Source of the DNA: Natronohydrobacter sp.
GTDB lineage: Bacteria; Pseudomonadota; Alphaproteobacteria; Rhodobacterales; Rhodobacteraceae
Assembly: GCA_020832555.1 (NCBI GenBank)
Contig: JAFIEM010000012.1
Location: 1-51,928, forward strand
Length of the DNA stretch: 51,928 bases
Reading direction: 5' to 3'
The notes below the pieces were generated by a model, which was not told the DNA's origin, searched no databases, and saw only the letters and a list, made by a program, of their open reading frames with translations. Of this stretch, positions 43,153 through 51,168 are shown one piece after another. Each line of letters opens with the position of its first letter. The first letter of the stretch is position 1. The position numbers and the translations under genes were made by a program.

Positions 43153-43517
43153 CGCGCGCGGACCTCGCCCGGCGCGTGCCCTGCGCCCAGTGCGGTCGCG
43201 AGGCCCGGGGCTTCGGCTACTGCCACGGCCTGCGCTGGGACCGTCACCCTCATTACCGCTTCTGCTCGATGGCTTGCCTGATGGCGGGCTCGGCTAACGC
43301 CAAAAGGAACCACGGCATGATCGACAAGACCGACATGGAGAAGCGCGCCATCGTGGAGGCCCGCAGGATGCTCGCCGAGGCGCTGACGGAGATGGGCCTG
43401 ATGGCGCCCTTCTTCGACCGCCCGGCCGCGGACATCGACCGCGTGATCGAGGCCTGCGTCGACGGCTTTCAGGCCTCGATGCAGCGCCAGTCCGACAACG
43501 GCGACGTGCCATTCTGA
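43149..43517 (+). CDS. Phage zinc-finger protein (DUF6511-like)
   Basis: A 122-residue protein. The first 45 residues hold a zinc-binding pattern: VPCAQCGREARGFGYCHGLRWDRHPHYRFCSMACLMAG, with CxxC and CxxxC knuckles and several histidines. The rest is helical (MEKRAIVEARRMLAEALTEMGLMAPFF). It resembles DUF6511 phage proteins to my recollection. Start GTG at 43149 by coupling to the preceding stop. Internal ATG codons at 43318 and later would lose the zinc finger. Confidence 0.74.
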   Translation: MTRADLARRVPCAQCGREARGFGYCHGLRWDRHPHYRFCSMACLMAGSANAKRNHGMIDKTDMEKRAIVEARRMLAEALTEMGLMAPFFDRPAADIDRVIEACVDGFQASMQRQSDNGDVPF

Positions 43518-43526
43518 GGGGGGGCG

Positions 43527-44300
43527 ATGCTGGTAGATTTCAATCACGGATCGGGCTTCGTCTACGGTCGCGACGCCTCGGACCCCGAACCCCTCGGCGC
43601 GCGGATCAACGGCCGCATCGATGCCGCGCTGGAGGCCGAACGCGAGGGCCAGCGCCCGCGCAACTATCTGGGCGCCAGCCGCATCGGCGAACCCTGCGCG
43701 CGGCGGCTGGTCTACGAGGTCACACACACGCCGCCCGATCCCGGCAAGTATTTCGAGGGGCGCGTTCTTCGGATCTTCGCGGCCGGGCATGTCTTCGAGG
43801 ATCTGGCGATCCGCTGGCTGCGGCAGGCCGGGTTCGATCTGCGCACGCAGACGCAAGCTGGCGGCCAGTTCGGTTTCGAGACGGCGGGCGGGCGCATTCG
43901 CGGCCATGTGGACGGCGTGATCGTCGGTGGCCCGGAGATCGGCCTCGGATGGCCCGTTCTCTGGGAGCACAAGGCACTGAAAGCCTCGTCCTGGTCCGAC
44001 ACCGCGAAGAAAGGCGTGCAGCTCTCGAAGCCCGTCTATTTTGGCCAGATGCAGATCTACATGGCCTACTTGGGCCTCGGGTCCGCGCTTTTCACCGCGC
44101 TGAACAAAGACACCTGCGAGCTCTACCACGAGCATGTGCCATTCGATCCGGCCGCCGCGCAGGCGCTGTCGGACAAGGCGGTCGACGTGCTGCGCGCCGC
44201 CGACGCGGGCGATCTTCTGCCCCGCATCGCGACCAGCCCCGACTTCTTCCTCTGCCGGTTCTGCCCCTTCGCCGCCCGCTGCTGGGAGGACCGGGCATGA
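43527..44300 (+). CDS. Cas4-like PD-(D/E)XK nuclease with Fe-S cysteines
   Basis: A 257-residue RecB/Cas4-family nuclease. The catalytic set is Asp129 (GHVDGV), Glu147 and Lys149 (WEHKAL), and the QMQIYM helix (174-179). Four cysteines frame the domain as in Cas4 and AddB: Cys57 (GEPCARR), and Cys243, Cys246 and Cys252 near the C-terminus (LCRFCPFAARC), probably binding a 4Fe-4S cluster. In phages such nucleases process ends for recombination or replication. The gene starts nine bases after the zinc-finger gene and overlaps the helicase start (ATGA). Confidence 0.87.
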   Translation: MLVDFNHGSGFVYGRDASDPEPLGARINGRIDAALEAEREGQRPRNYLGASRIGEPCARRLVYEVTHTPPDPGKYFEGRVLRIFAAGHVFEDLAIRWLRQAGFDLRTQTQAGGQFGFETAGGRIRGHVDGVIVGGPEIGLGWPVLWEHKALKASSWSDTAKKGVQLSKPVYFGQMQIYMAYLGLGSALFTALNKDTCELYHEHVPFDPAAAQALSDKAVDVLRAADAGDLLPRIATSPDFFLCRFCPFAARCWEDRA

Positions 44301-45580
44301 CCATCACCCTTTCCGAAACCCAGGGCCGCGCCATCTCCGCGATCCGCGACTGGTTCGAGACGCGGCGGCACGAGCAGCAGATCTTCCGCCTCTTCGGCTA
44401 TGCCGGGACCGGCAAGACCACCATCACCGCCATGGCGATCGAGGCGCTGGGGCTTGAGCCGATGACCCCGGGCGGGCTTGGCGGCGTGCTCTTCGCCGCC
44501 TTCACCGGCAAGGCGGCGCTCGTGATGACGCGCAAGGGTACGCCCGCGCAGACCATCCACAGCCTGATCTACCGCGTCTCCGAGGCGACGCCCGAAGAGA
44601 TCGCGCGCGCGACCGAGGATCTGGCGGCGCTGCGGCGCGACCTGCCGCGCATGGGTCCGGCCGAGCGCGGTTTCGCGATGACACGCATCGCCCAGCTCGA
44701 GTTACGCCTAGAGGACATCCACCAGCCGAAGTTCCTGATCAACGAGCAGTCGATCCTGCGCGACGCGGATCTCTTGGTGCTCGACGAGGTCTCGATGGTC
44801 GGCGAGGACATGTCCCGCGACCTCATGGCCTTCGGCAAGCCCATCCTGGTGCTGGGCGATCCGGGGCAGCTGCCGCCCGTGAAGGGCACGGGCTTCTTCA
44901 CCGAGACCGCCCCGGACGTGATGCTGACCGAGGTGCACCGCCAGGCGGGCGACAGCGCCATCCTGCGGCTTGCGACATTGGCCCGCGAGGGATTGCCGAT
45001 CCCGCCCGGCGCGCATGACGACCATGTCTGGAAGATGTCGCGCCACGAGGTCGGCCCAGCCCAGATGCTTCAGGGCGGCCAGGTGATCTGCGGCACCAAC
45101 GCGACGCGGCGCTGGCTGAACATTGCGATGAAGCGCGCGGCCGGGTTCGGCGCCGATTATCCGACAGGCGGCGGCGAGAAGATTATCTGTCTCAAGAACC
45201 GCCACGATCTCGGGCTGATCAACGGCATGTTCCTGACCCTCACCGAGGTGCGGCAGGATCCGGACGACGCCTTCGCCTTCAGCGCCATGGTCGAGACCGA
45301 GGACGGGGTGAGCCTCGGCGGGCGACAGAGTCTCTGGCGCGGCGAATATGCCGATCATGTCGCCTACGACCCCGAACGCGGGCGGCGGGAATGGCAGATC
45401 CGTCGCGGTCTGATCGAGTCCAGCTGGGGCTACGCCATCACCTGCCACAAGTCGCAGGGCTCGCAATGGGAGAACGTCGTCGTGTTCGACGACGGTTTCG
45501 GGCGCACCGCCGCCGACCGCAACCGCTGGCTCTACACCGCGATCACGCGGGCCGAGAAAGGCCTGGTGATCCTTGCTTGA
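44297..45580 (+). CDS. SF1B DNA helicase, Dda/RecD type
   Basis: A 427-residue helicase with Walker A GYAGTGKT (residues 34-41), Walker B LLVLDEVSMVGEDM, motif III LVLGDPGQLPPV, the late AITCHKSQGSQWENVVV and motif VI YTAITRAEKGLVIL. It most resembles phage Dda and RecD-like 5'-3' helicases. The ATG at 44297 overlaps the nuclease stop. The long frame open from 43949 is only a shadow of the nuclease gene. Its last eight bases overlap the TTG start of the primase gene. Confidence 0.9.
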   Translation: MTITLSETQGRAISAIRDWFETRRHEQQIFRLFGYAGTGKTTITAMAIEALGLEPMTPGGLGGVLFAAFTGKAALVMTRKGTPAQTIHSLIYRVSEATPEEIARATEDLAALRRDLPRMGPAERGFAMTRIAQLELRLEDIHQPKFLINEQSILRDADLLVLDEVSMVGEDMSRDLMAFGKPILVLGDPGQLPPVKGTGFFTETAPDVMLTEVHRQAGDSAILRLATLAREGLPIPPGAHDDHVWKMSRHEVGPAQMLQGGQVICGTNATRRWLNIAMKRAAGFGADYPTGGGEKIICLKNRHDLGLINGMFLTLTEVRQDPDDAFAFSAMVETEDGVSLGGRQSLWRGEYADHVAYDPERGRREWQIRRGLIESSWGYAITCHKSQGSQWENVVVFDDGFGRTAADRNRWLYTAITRAEKGLVILA

Positions 45581-48497
45581 CCTCAACGACGCCAAACCGC
45601 TCGGCGGCGAGCCTCTGCGCTACGATCTCGACCTGGTGGTGGCGCGCCTTCGCGAGACCGCGGAAGTCTGGGTGCCACGCCTGTTCCCGCGCGGGCGAAG
45701 ATCAGGCGACGAGTGGCGGCTCGCCAACATCCGGGGCGACGCGCCGCGCAATACCGGCTCCTGTGTCATCACGCTGCGCGGTGCGCATGCAGGCGACTGG
45801 ATCGACTTCGACGGCAATCAGGGCGGCGGCCCGATCAGCGCCATCGAGGAAGCGACCGGGCTCGACGGCCGGGCGCTGATCGTCGAGGCAGCAGAACTCG
45901 CGGGCATCGCGCCAGGCGCACCGGAACGCCGCGTACCGCCGACGCCGCCCCCATTGAAGCGCGATCCCGCGCTGGAGATCGCGCACATCCTGACGGGTGC
46001 GGAGACGATCACGGGCTCTCCGGTCGCGCGGTATCTGACCGGACGCGGCCTGATGGTGCCCGAGGCCGCCGATCTGCTGTTTCACCCTGACCTGACCCAT
46101 TGGGAGACGAAGACCGGCTATCCGGCCATGCTTGGACAGGTCCGCGACCGCGATGGCGCGGTCATCGGCCTGCACCGCAGCTATCTCACCATCGACGGAC
46201 CAGCGGTCACCAAGGCCCCGCTCGACAAGGCCAGGAAGATGCTCGGCCGGGTGGCGGGTGGCGCCGTGCGTCTGGCCGCGCTCGGTGACGGCGATCGGCT
46301 GGCGCTTTCCGAAGGAATCGAGACCGGCCTCGCGGTGATGACCGCATGCCCCGATCTGCCGGTCTGGGCCACGCTCTCGACCTCGGGCCTCGAACAGGTC
46401 GAGCTGCCGCCGGCCGCCACGCGCATCGTGATCCTCGCCGACAACGACGCCTCGGGCGCCGGCTTGCGCGCCGCGGATGCCGCCGCGCGACGACTGCGCG
46501 CGCAGGGGCGCGACGTCGCCATCGCCGTGCCGCCAGAGGAAGGCCAGGACTTCAACGACCTGCTGCTGAGCGAAGGGCCCGAGGCTGTCGCTGCCCTGAT
46601 CGCCGACGCGGAGGCCATCACCGAGGCAGAACCTACGCTGCTGATCGGGCAGCATCGGCCGGTCAACTATCAGGGCAGCGGCGAGGCCATCCCCACCCTG
46701 CGCGCCGACGAGGGCGATCTGGCCCGCTCGGTCGAGCGGGTCTGGAGCCTGCTCATGGCGTCAAACCGGACGCCGTGGGTATTCCGCTTCGCCGGGCAGC
46801 CGACATGGGTAGTGCCTGACGACGAAGGCCGTCCGGTCGCCACCGCGATTACCGAGGAACGGCTGCGTCACATGTTGGCGCGGCTGGCGCACTGGAAGAA
46901 ACTGAACGGCAAGGGCGATCTGGTCGCGGCCCCGCCGCCGATCGCCGTGGTGAAATCCGTGCTGGCCACGCCCGATCCGGCGCTGCCCGTGCTTGTGGGC
47001 ATCGTCAACACGCCAGTGTTCGGTCGCGGCGGCACGCTGCTGACCACGCCGGGATATCATCCCGACGCGCGGCTCCTCTATGCCCCCACGCCCGGGTTTG
47101 TCGTGCCGACCATTCCGGCCAAGCCGGCCGCCGCCGAAGTTGCCGCCGCTCGCAATCTGCTGTGCGAGGACCTGCTCGGCGACTTCCCCTTCGTCGGCCC
47201 CGCCGAGATGGCGCATGTGATCGCGCTGCTGCTGCTCGGCTTCCTGCGCGGGATGATCGACGGGCCGACGCCGCTGCACCTGATCGAGAAGCCCAGCCCC
47301 GGCTCCGGCGCCACGCTGATGGTCGATGCCGTGGCTACCATCCTCACCGGCTCGGGCGCGAGCGTCATGACCGAAGGGCGCGACGATGACGAATGGCGCA
47401 AGCGCGTCACCGCCAAGCTGCGCCAGATCCCCGCCATCGTGCTGATCGACAACTTGCGCGCCAAGCTCGACAGCTCCGCCGTCGCGGCCGCGCTGACGGC
47501 GCCATTCTGGGAGGATCGGATCCTCGGCGCATCGGAAATGGCGCGGCTGCCGATCCGCTGCCTCTGGATCGCAACCGGCAACAACCCCGAGTTCTCCAAC
47601 GAGATGGCGCGCCGCCTCCTGCGCATCCGGCTCGACCCTCACGAGGAGCGCCCCTGGCAGCGCACCGGCTTCCGCCATCCCGATCTGATGACATGGGTGC
47701 GTGCCAATCGCCCCCGGCTGGTCGCCGCCTGCCTGACGCTCTGCCAGGCGTGGATCGCCGCCGGAAAGCCGCGCGGGGCGCGCACCATCGGCTCCTTCGA
47801 GAACTGGGCGCATGTCGTGGGCGGCGTTCTCGAGGTCGCGGGCATTCCCGGCTTTCTCGGCAATCTCGACGAGATGATGGAAGCCTCCGACAGCGAGGGC
47901 GCGGGCTGGAGCGCCTTCATCGCCGCTTGGTGGGACCGGTTCGGAACCGCCGAGGTGGGCGCGGCCGACCTCTTCGACGTAGCGGCGTTCTGTGACCCGG
48001 CTCCACCAATCAGCGGCAACACCGACAGGGCACAAAAGACCAGCTTCGGGATCGCCATCAAGAAGATGCGGGACCGAGTGTTTCGAGTGGGTGCGAGGAA
48101 GGTTCGCCTGGTCAAGGCAGGGATCGATCACAAGGCCACCCGCTGGAAGCTTGAGGTCTGCGAGGACGGTCCGTCCCGACGTGGGCCTGAACAACCTCAG
48201 GCTAGGGAACCTCGGCCCTGCGGGGGGAACCTCAAAACCGGAGGTTCCCCGGTTCAAGTGTCTGAGATCATTGGCCGAGGGGAACCTGGGGAACCTGGGG
48301 AACCTCTTTCAACCCTTACGCACACGCGCGCGCACGCACACGCGAAGGATGATGCCGAAAAAGGTTCCCCAGGTTCCCGAGGTTCCCCAAAACATTCGAG
48401 ATCAGGGGGTTATGCCGGGGAACCTACAGGGGAACCTCTGATCCGACGTTCCCAAGGTTCACCCGTCCCCGATTGGCTACGGGAGCTTGATCCATGA
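45573..48497 (+). CDS. Toprim primase-helicase with degenerate Walker A; 3' end carries repeats
   Basis: A 974-residue replication protein. Residues 1-110 are a primase-associated N-terminal part. The Toprim domain (about 225-330) has Glu247 (SEGIETGLAV) and the DxD pair Asp290/Asp292 (ADNDASGAG). A long alpha/beta region follows, then a helicase-like domain with PGSGATL (576-582) in the Walker A position, where Ala580 replaces the usual Lys, and IVLIDN around Asp626. The tail after about residue 860 is low complexity with GEP and GSP triplets encoded by the 9-base repeats. The TTG start overlaps the helicase stop. No SD of note is seen. Confidence 0.85.
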   Translation: MLDLNDAKPLGGEPLRYDLDLVVARLRETAEVWVPRLFPRGRRSGDEWRLANIRGDAPRNTGSCVITLRGAHAGDWIDFDGNQGGGPISAIEEATGLDGRALIVEAAELAGIAPGAPERRVPPTPPPLKRDPALEIAHILTGAETITGSPVARYLTGRGLMVPEAADLLFHPDLTHWETKTGYPAMLGQVRDRDGAVIGLHRSYLTIDGPAVTKAPLDKARKMLGRVAGGAVRLAALGDGDRLALSEGIETGLAVMTACPDLPVWATLSTSGLEQVELPPAATRIVILADNDASGAGLRAADAAARRLRAQGRDVAIAVPPEEGQDFNDLLLSEGPEAVAALIADAEAITEAEPTLLIGQHRPVNYQGSGEAIPTLRADEGDLARSVERVWSLLMASNRTPWVFRFAGQPTWVVPDDEGRPVATAITEERLRHMLARLAHWKKLNGKGDLVAAPPPIAVVKSVLATPDPALPVLVGIVNTPVFGRGGTLLTTPGYHPDARLLYAPTPGFVVPTIPAKPAAAEVAAARNLLCEDLLGDFPFVGPAEMAHVIALLLLGFLRGMIDGPTPLHLIEKPSPGSGATLMVDAVATILTGSGASVMTEGRDDDEWRKRVTAKLRQIPAIVLIDNLRAKLDSSAVAAALTAPFWEDRILGASEMARLPIRCLWIATGNNPEFSNEMARRLLRIRLDPHEERPWQRTGFRHPDLMTWVRANRPRLVAACLTLCQAWIAAGKPRGARTIGSFENWAHVVGGVLEVAGIPGFLGNLDEMMEASDSEGAGWSAFIAAWWDRFGTAEVGAADLFDVAAFCDPAPPISGNTDRAQKTSFGIAIKKMRDRVFRVGARKVRLVKAGIDHKATRWKLEVCEDGPSRRGPEQPQAREPRPCGGNLKTGGSPVQVSEIIGRGEPGEPGEPLSTLTHTRAHAHAKDDAEKGSPGSRGSPKHSRSGGYAGEPTGEPLIRRSQGSPVPDWLRELDP
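48204..48463. repeat. Iteron-like array of GGGGAACCT (candidate origin)
   Basis: The 9-mer GGGGAACCT occurs as three perfect tandem copies (48279-48305), plus single copies at 48224, 48417 and 48429 and a near-copy at 48204. In inverted form it is at 48242, then as three tandem copies at 48362-48388 (the middle one with one mismatch), with a near-copy at 48455. The triple blocks form a 27-base inverted repeat (one mismatch) around a spacer that contains 28 bases of strictly alternating pyrimidine-purine (48317-48344). All lie within the end of the primase gene. Confidence 0.88.
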
Positions 48498-48553
48498 GCC
48501 CCGCATGCCCCGCCCGTCACGCCATCGAGCAGCAACCCGGAAAGGAGCCCATC

Positions 48554-49072
48554 ATGGCCCACGCATCTCTGACCTCGACACCCATGAGCGCCCCATGCCC
48601 CGGCGTGCCGGTCGTCCTCGCCCTAGATCTCGGCACCACGACCGGCTGGGCCCTGCAGGCGGCGGACGGTCTGATCACCAGCGGCACCGTATCCTTCCGA
48701 CCCAGCCGCTACGACGGTGGGGGCATGCGATACCTGCGGTTCCGGGGCTGGCTCGACCAGCTGGCGAACGACGCCGGGGCCATTACCGCCATCCACTTCG
48801 AGGAGGTTCGCAGGCACGTCGGCACCGACGCGGCGCATGTCTATGGCGGGCTGCTGGCCACGCTGACGTCATGGGCGGAGACCGCGGGCGTCGCCTATCA
48901 GGGCGTGCCCGTCGGCACGATCAAACGCCACGCCACCGGCAAGGGCAACGCGAACAAGGACGCCATGATGGCGGCCGCCCGGGCGCGCGGCTTCTCGCCC
49001 GCCGACGACAACGAGGCCGACGCCATCGCGATCCTGCTCTGGGCGCTGGAGACCCGGGGGGGTGTGCAATGA
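48554..49072 (+). CDS. RuvC-like phage Holliday junction resolvase
   Basis: A 172-residue RNase H-fold nuclease of the RuvC type. The first catalytic Asp is Asp25 in LALDLGTTTGWAL, a Glu follows in IHFEEVRRHVG, and the C-terminal acidic pair is in DDNEADAIAILLWAL. It would cut branched DNA from replication or recombination. The start at 48554 has AAAGGAG at six bases. An ATG at 48494 overlapping the primase stop would add 20 residues and is a real alternative. The stop overlaps the next ATG. Confidence 0.85.
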   Translation: MAHASLTSTPMSAPCPGVPVVLALDLGTTTGWALQAADGLITSGTVSFRPSRYDGGGMRYLRFRGWLDQLANDAGAITAIHFEEVRRHVGTDAAHVYGGLLATLTSWAETAGVAYQGVPVGTIKRHATGKGNANKDAMMAAARARGFSPADDNEADAIAILLWALETRGGVQ

Positions 49073-49272
49073 GCGGCATGCGGTTCACGCCAAAGGGATA
49101 CGGCGGTCGCCGTCGCAACCCCGACGAGGTCAAGCGCGACGGCTGGAAGGAACAGGGGCTGCTGGCCGTCGCCATCGACGACGACCGTCTGACCTGGCCC
49201 GAGCGCGAACTGGTGCGCCAGCTCGGCGAGCGGCTCTACGGCAAGCGGGAACGGGAGGCGCGCCATGGGTGA
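49069..49272 (+). CDS. Small basic phage protein, 67 residues
   Basis: A 67-residue basic product (MSGMRFTPKGYGGRRRNPDEVKRDGWKEQGLLAVAIDDDRLTWPERELVRQLGERLYG). Not assigned to a family. It has stop-start overlaps at both ends (ATGA with the resolvase gene and an eight-base overlap with the next gene), so it is very probably translated. Confidence 0.72.
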   Translation: MSGMRFTPKGYGGRRRNPDEVKRDGWKEQGLLAVAIDDDRLTWPERELVRQLGERLYGKREREARHG

Positions 49273-49687
49273 GTGGACCACAGCACAAGTACAGGACCGA
49301 CTGGAGCTCGCGGCGGACGTGATGCGGCAGATGCCAGGCGTGATGCCGCAGGGCTTCTTCAACGCCTGGCCGGAGTACTTCCACAGCTTCGCCGACAAGG
49401 TTGGTCAGGAGCCGCAGATGCGTCGCCCGAGGCCCAGCCCGCGACAGATCACGCAGGCCGAGGAGGCGATGCTCTGGCTGCGCTGGCTCGAGAAGGACGA
49501 CGCCCGTCTCGTCTGGCTTCGGGCAAATGGGACGCCGTGGAAGCCGATCTGCTGGGAGCTCGGCATCAGCCGCGCCACCGCAAACCGGCGCTGGCAGTAC
49601 GGGATCGCGGTCGTCGTCTGGCGACTGAACGGAAGGTACGTGCCGCGGAAGCGGTCGATGGACTTCATTGTCAAGCGATCTGGTTGA
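49265..49687 (+). CDS. DUF6362-like phage protein with C-terminal HTH
   Basis: A 140-residue protein: QVQDRLELAADVMRQMPGVMPQGFFNAWPEYFHSFADKVGQEP in the first half, and a helix-turn-helix-like segment in the second (PRQITQAEEAMLWLRWLEKDDARLVWLRANGTPWKPICWELGISRATANRRWQYG). It resembles DUF6362 proteins, which are small putative DNA-binding proteins at the end of prophage replication operons. The function is unknown. A hairpin 33 bases after the stop may end the operon. Confidence 0.76.
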   Translation: MGEWTTAQVQDRLELAADVMRQMPGVMPQGFFNAWPEYFHSFADKVGQEPQMRRPRPSPRQITQAEEAMLWLRWLEKDDARLVWLRANGTPWKPICWELGISRATANRRWQYGIAVVVWRLNGRYVPRKRSMDFIVKRSG

Positions 49688-49719
49688 GACCAGTCGTTCG
49701 CTGTGGCAAGGACCAAGGA

Positions 49720-49747
49720 GCGGGTTGCGGACCAAGTACCAACCCGC
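49720..49747 (+). terminator. Hairpin after the replication operon
   Basis: Perfect 8-base arms GCGGGTTG / CAACCCGC with a 12-base loop, 33 bases after the DUF6362-like stop. There is no T run, so termination is likely but not certain. Confidence 0.45.
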
Positions 49748-49926
49748 CGCGGATGCACCGAAGTCGGCTCATCCCTCGGAGCATGTAGGTGCCAGGCACA
49801 GGCCTCTGCGCTACGTCGCCCGTAGCATTCGTGCCGCATCGTATAGCTTTGTTGACGTACTTCTACCGCCAAGATGGACAGGAGTCACATCTTGGCTACA
49901 CTCGCTGAAAAAATGGAGGGGCCAAG

Positions 49927-50391
49927 ATGGCAGAGAGCATACAAACAGAAGTGCCAATATTCACAATTGGTTACGAGAAATCTACCATTGAGGAATTCAT
50001 CAGTCGCCTAGCCGATGCAGAAATCGAGTTGCTGGTCGACGTGCGCGAATTGCCCCTATCGCGCAAGAGAGGCTTTTCAAAGAACGGACTCAACGCCGCC
50101 GTCAGGGAAGTGGGCATAGACTACCTGCATGTAAAGGCACTAGGCGACCCCAAGCCGGGAAGGGAAGCCGCTCGCGCTGGCAACCATGACCTGTTCTTAG
50201 AGATATTCACGCAGCACCTGGAAGGTGATGACGCGCAGACAGCTCTCACCGAACTTGCTGATACTGTTAAGGGCAAACGGGTCTGTCTGACCTGTTTCGA
50301 GCGCCACCATGAAGGCTGTCACCGTAAGATCGTCGCTGAGCGCCTGTCCGCCCTCTTAGGCGCACCGATTAGGCATATCGCCGTGAGCTGA
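49927..50391 (+). CDS. DUF488 family protein
   Basis: A 154-residue DUF488 protein. Family features are the start IFTIGYEKSTIEEFISRL, the stretch LLVDVRELPLSRKRGFSKNGL, and the C-terminal cysteine-histidine segment CLTCFERHHEGCHRKIVAERL. DUF488 proteins have no settled biochemical role but recur in defence islands and mobile elements. The ATG follows GGAGGGG. With the next gene, 3 bases apart, it forms a two-gene unit of lower GC than the phage operon before it, so it is likely cargo. Confidence 0.88.
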   Translation: MAESIQTEVPIFTIGYEKSTIEEFISRLADAEIELLVDVRELPLSRKRGFSKNGLNAAVREVGIDYLHVKALGDPKPGREAARAGNHDLFLEIFTQHLEGDDAQTALTELADTVKGKRVCLTCFERHHEGCHRKIVAERLSALLGAPIRHIAVS

Positions 50392-50394
50392 GCT

Positions 50395-51168
50395 TTGAGC
50401 GACTGGCAAGACCCTGTTGAAGTTTGTGTGATCGTCAAGGCTGCCCCCGAGACGGGGCAGACCCACGGCGAAACGGTCTGCGTTGCCGGTATCGACATAT
50501 ACGGGAACTGGCATCGACTCTATCCGATGCCGTTCAAGCTTCTGACCAAAGCGCAGCGCTTCAATCGCTGGGATATTATCCGCGCACGCTGGCGCAGTGC
50601 AGCGCCAAAAGATATGCGAACCGAAAGCAAGCGCATAGATCACGAGTCCCTTGTGAAGGTCCGCGAACTTAAGAAATCCGAGCGCCACGAATTTGCTCGT
50701 CGCGCTATCGTGAAAAGTCTGTCTAAGGAAAAAGATAAGGGGCGCTCATTCGCGCTGATACGCCCTGAAAATCCCGAATTCATCATCCGACCGCTTAGCG
50801 ATGCCGCCAAGGCAAAGAACCAAAGGCGGCGCGACACGCTTCTGAGTCAGACCGATATGTTCTCTGGTGACAGTACCGTATTGACGCCAAAGATCGCCCC
50901 GTACTCCTTCCACTACCGTTTTGTGCATGAAGGCAAGATCCTGACTCATACCTGTATTGACTGGGAAACCGAGCGCACATTCTTTAAGTGGCGTGGCAAA
51001 TATGGCGAGGAAGAGACATTGCGCATGATGCGCCAAAGATGGGGGCAGGAAATGCCCCAACGCGGAATTGCCTTCGCCATGGGTACGCACCGCGTGACCA
51101 AGTTCAACAAGTGGCTTCTGTCAGGTGTCATCCGCGTAGATCAATCGGCGCAAGCCAGCCTGATCTGA
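50395..51168 (+). CDS. Conserved partner of DUF488, 257 residues
   Basis: A 257-residue basic soluble protein. The N-terminal part VEVCVIVKAAPETGQTHGETVCVAGIDIYGNWHRLYPMPFKLL is distinctive, and I recall this as a recurrent neighbour of DUF488 genes, without known function. The middle is Lys/Arg-rich (RRDTLLSQTDMF), and the end has YGEEETLRMMRQRWGQEMPQRGIAFAMGTHR, which resembles OB-fold or nucleic-acid-binding proteins in general form. The start is TTG at 50395, three bases after the DUF488 stop, preceded by GAGCTGAG. Confidence 0.75.
   Translation: MSDWQDPVEVCVIVKAAPETGQTHGETVCVAGIDIYGNWHRLYPMPFKLLTKAQRFNRWDIIRARWRSAAPKDMRTESKRIDHESLVKVRELKKSERHEFARRAIVKSLSKEKDKGRSFALIRPENPEFIIRPLSDAAKAKNQRRRDTLLSQTDMFSGDSTVLTPKIAPYSFHYRFVHEGKILTHTCIDWETERTFFKWRGKYGEEETLRMMRQRWGQEMPQRGIAFAMGTHRVTKFNKWLLSGVIRVDQSAQASLI

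Noticed and set aside
43527..44300. CRISPR-associated Cas4
   Set aside because: The nuclease has the Cas4 fold and cysteines, but no other cas genes or array are present; it belongs to the phage recombination operon.
46761..48257. Open frame of 498 codons on the minus strand within the primase gene
   Set aside because: Shadow of the primase; no start context and no family motifs.
48204..48463. CRISPR array
   Set aside because: Repeats are only nine bases, occur in both orientations, are partly tandem without spacers, and lie in a coding frame.
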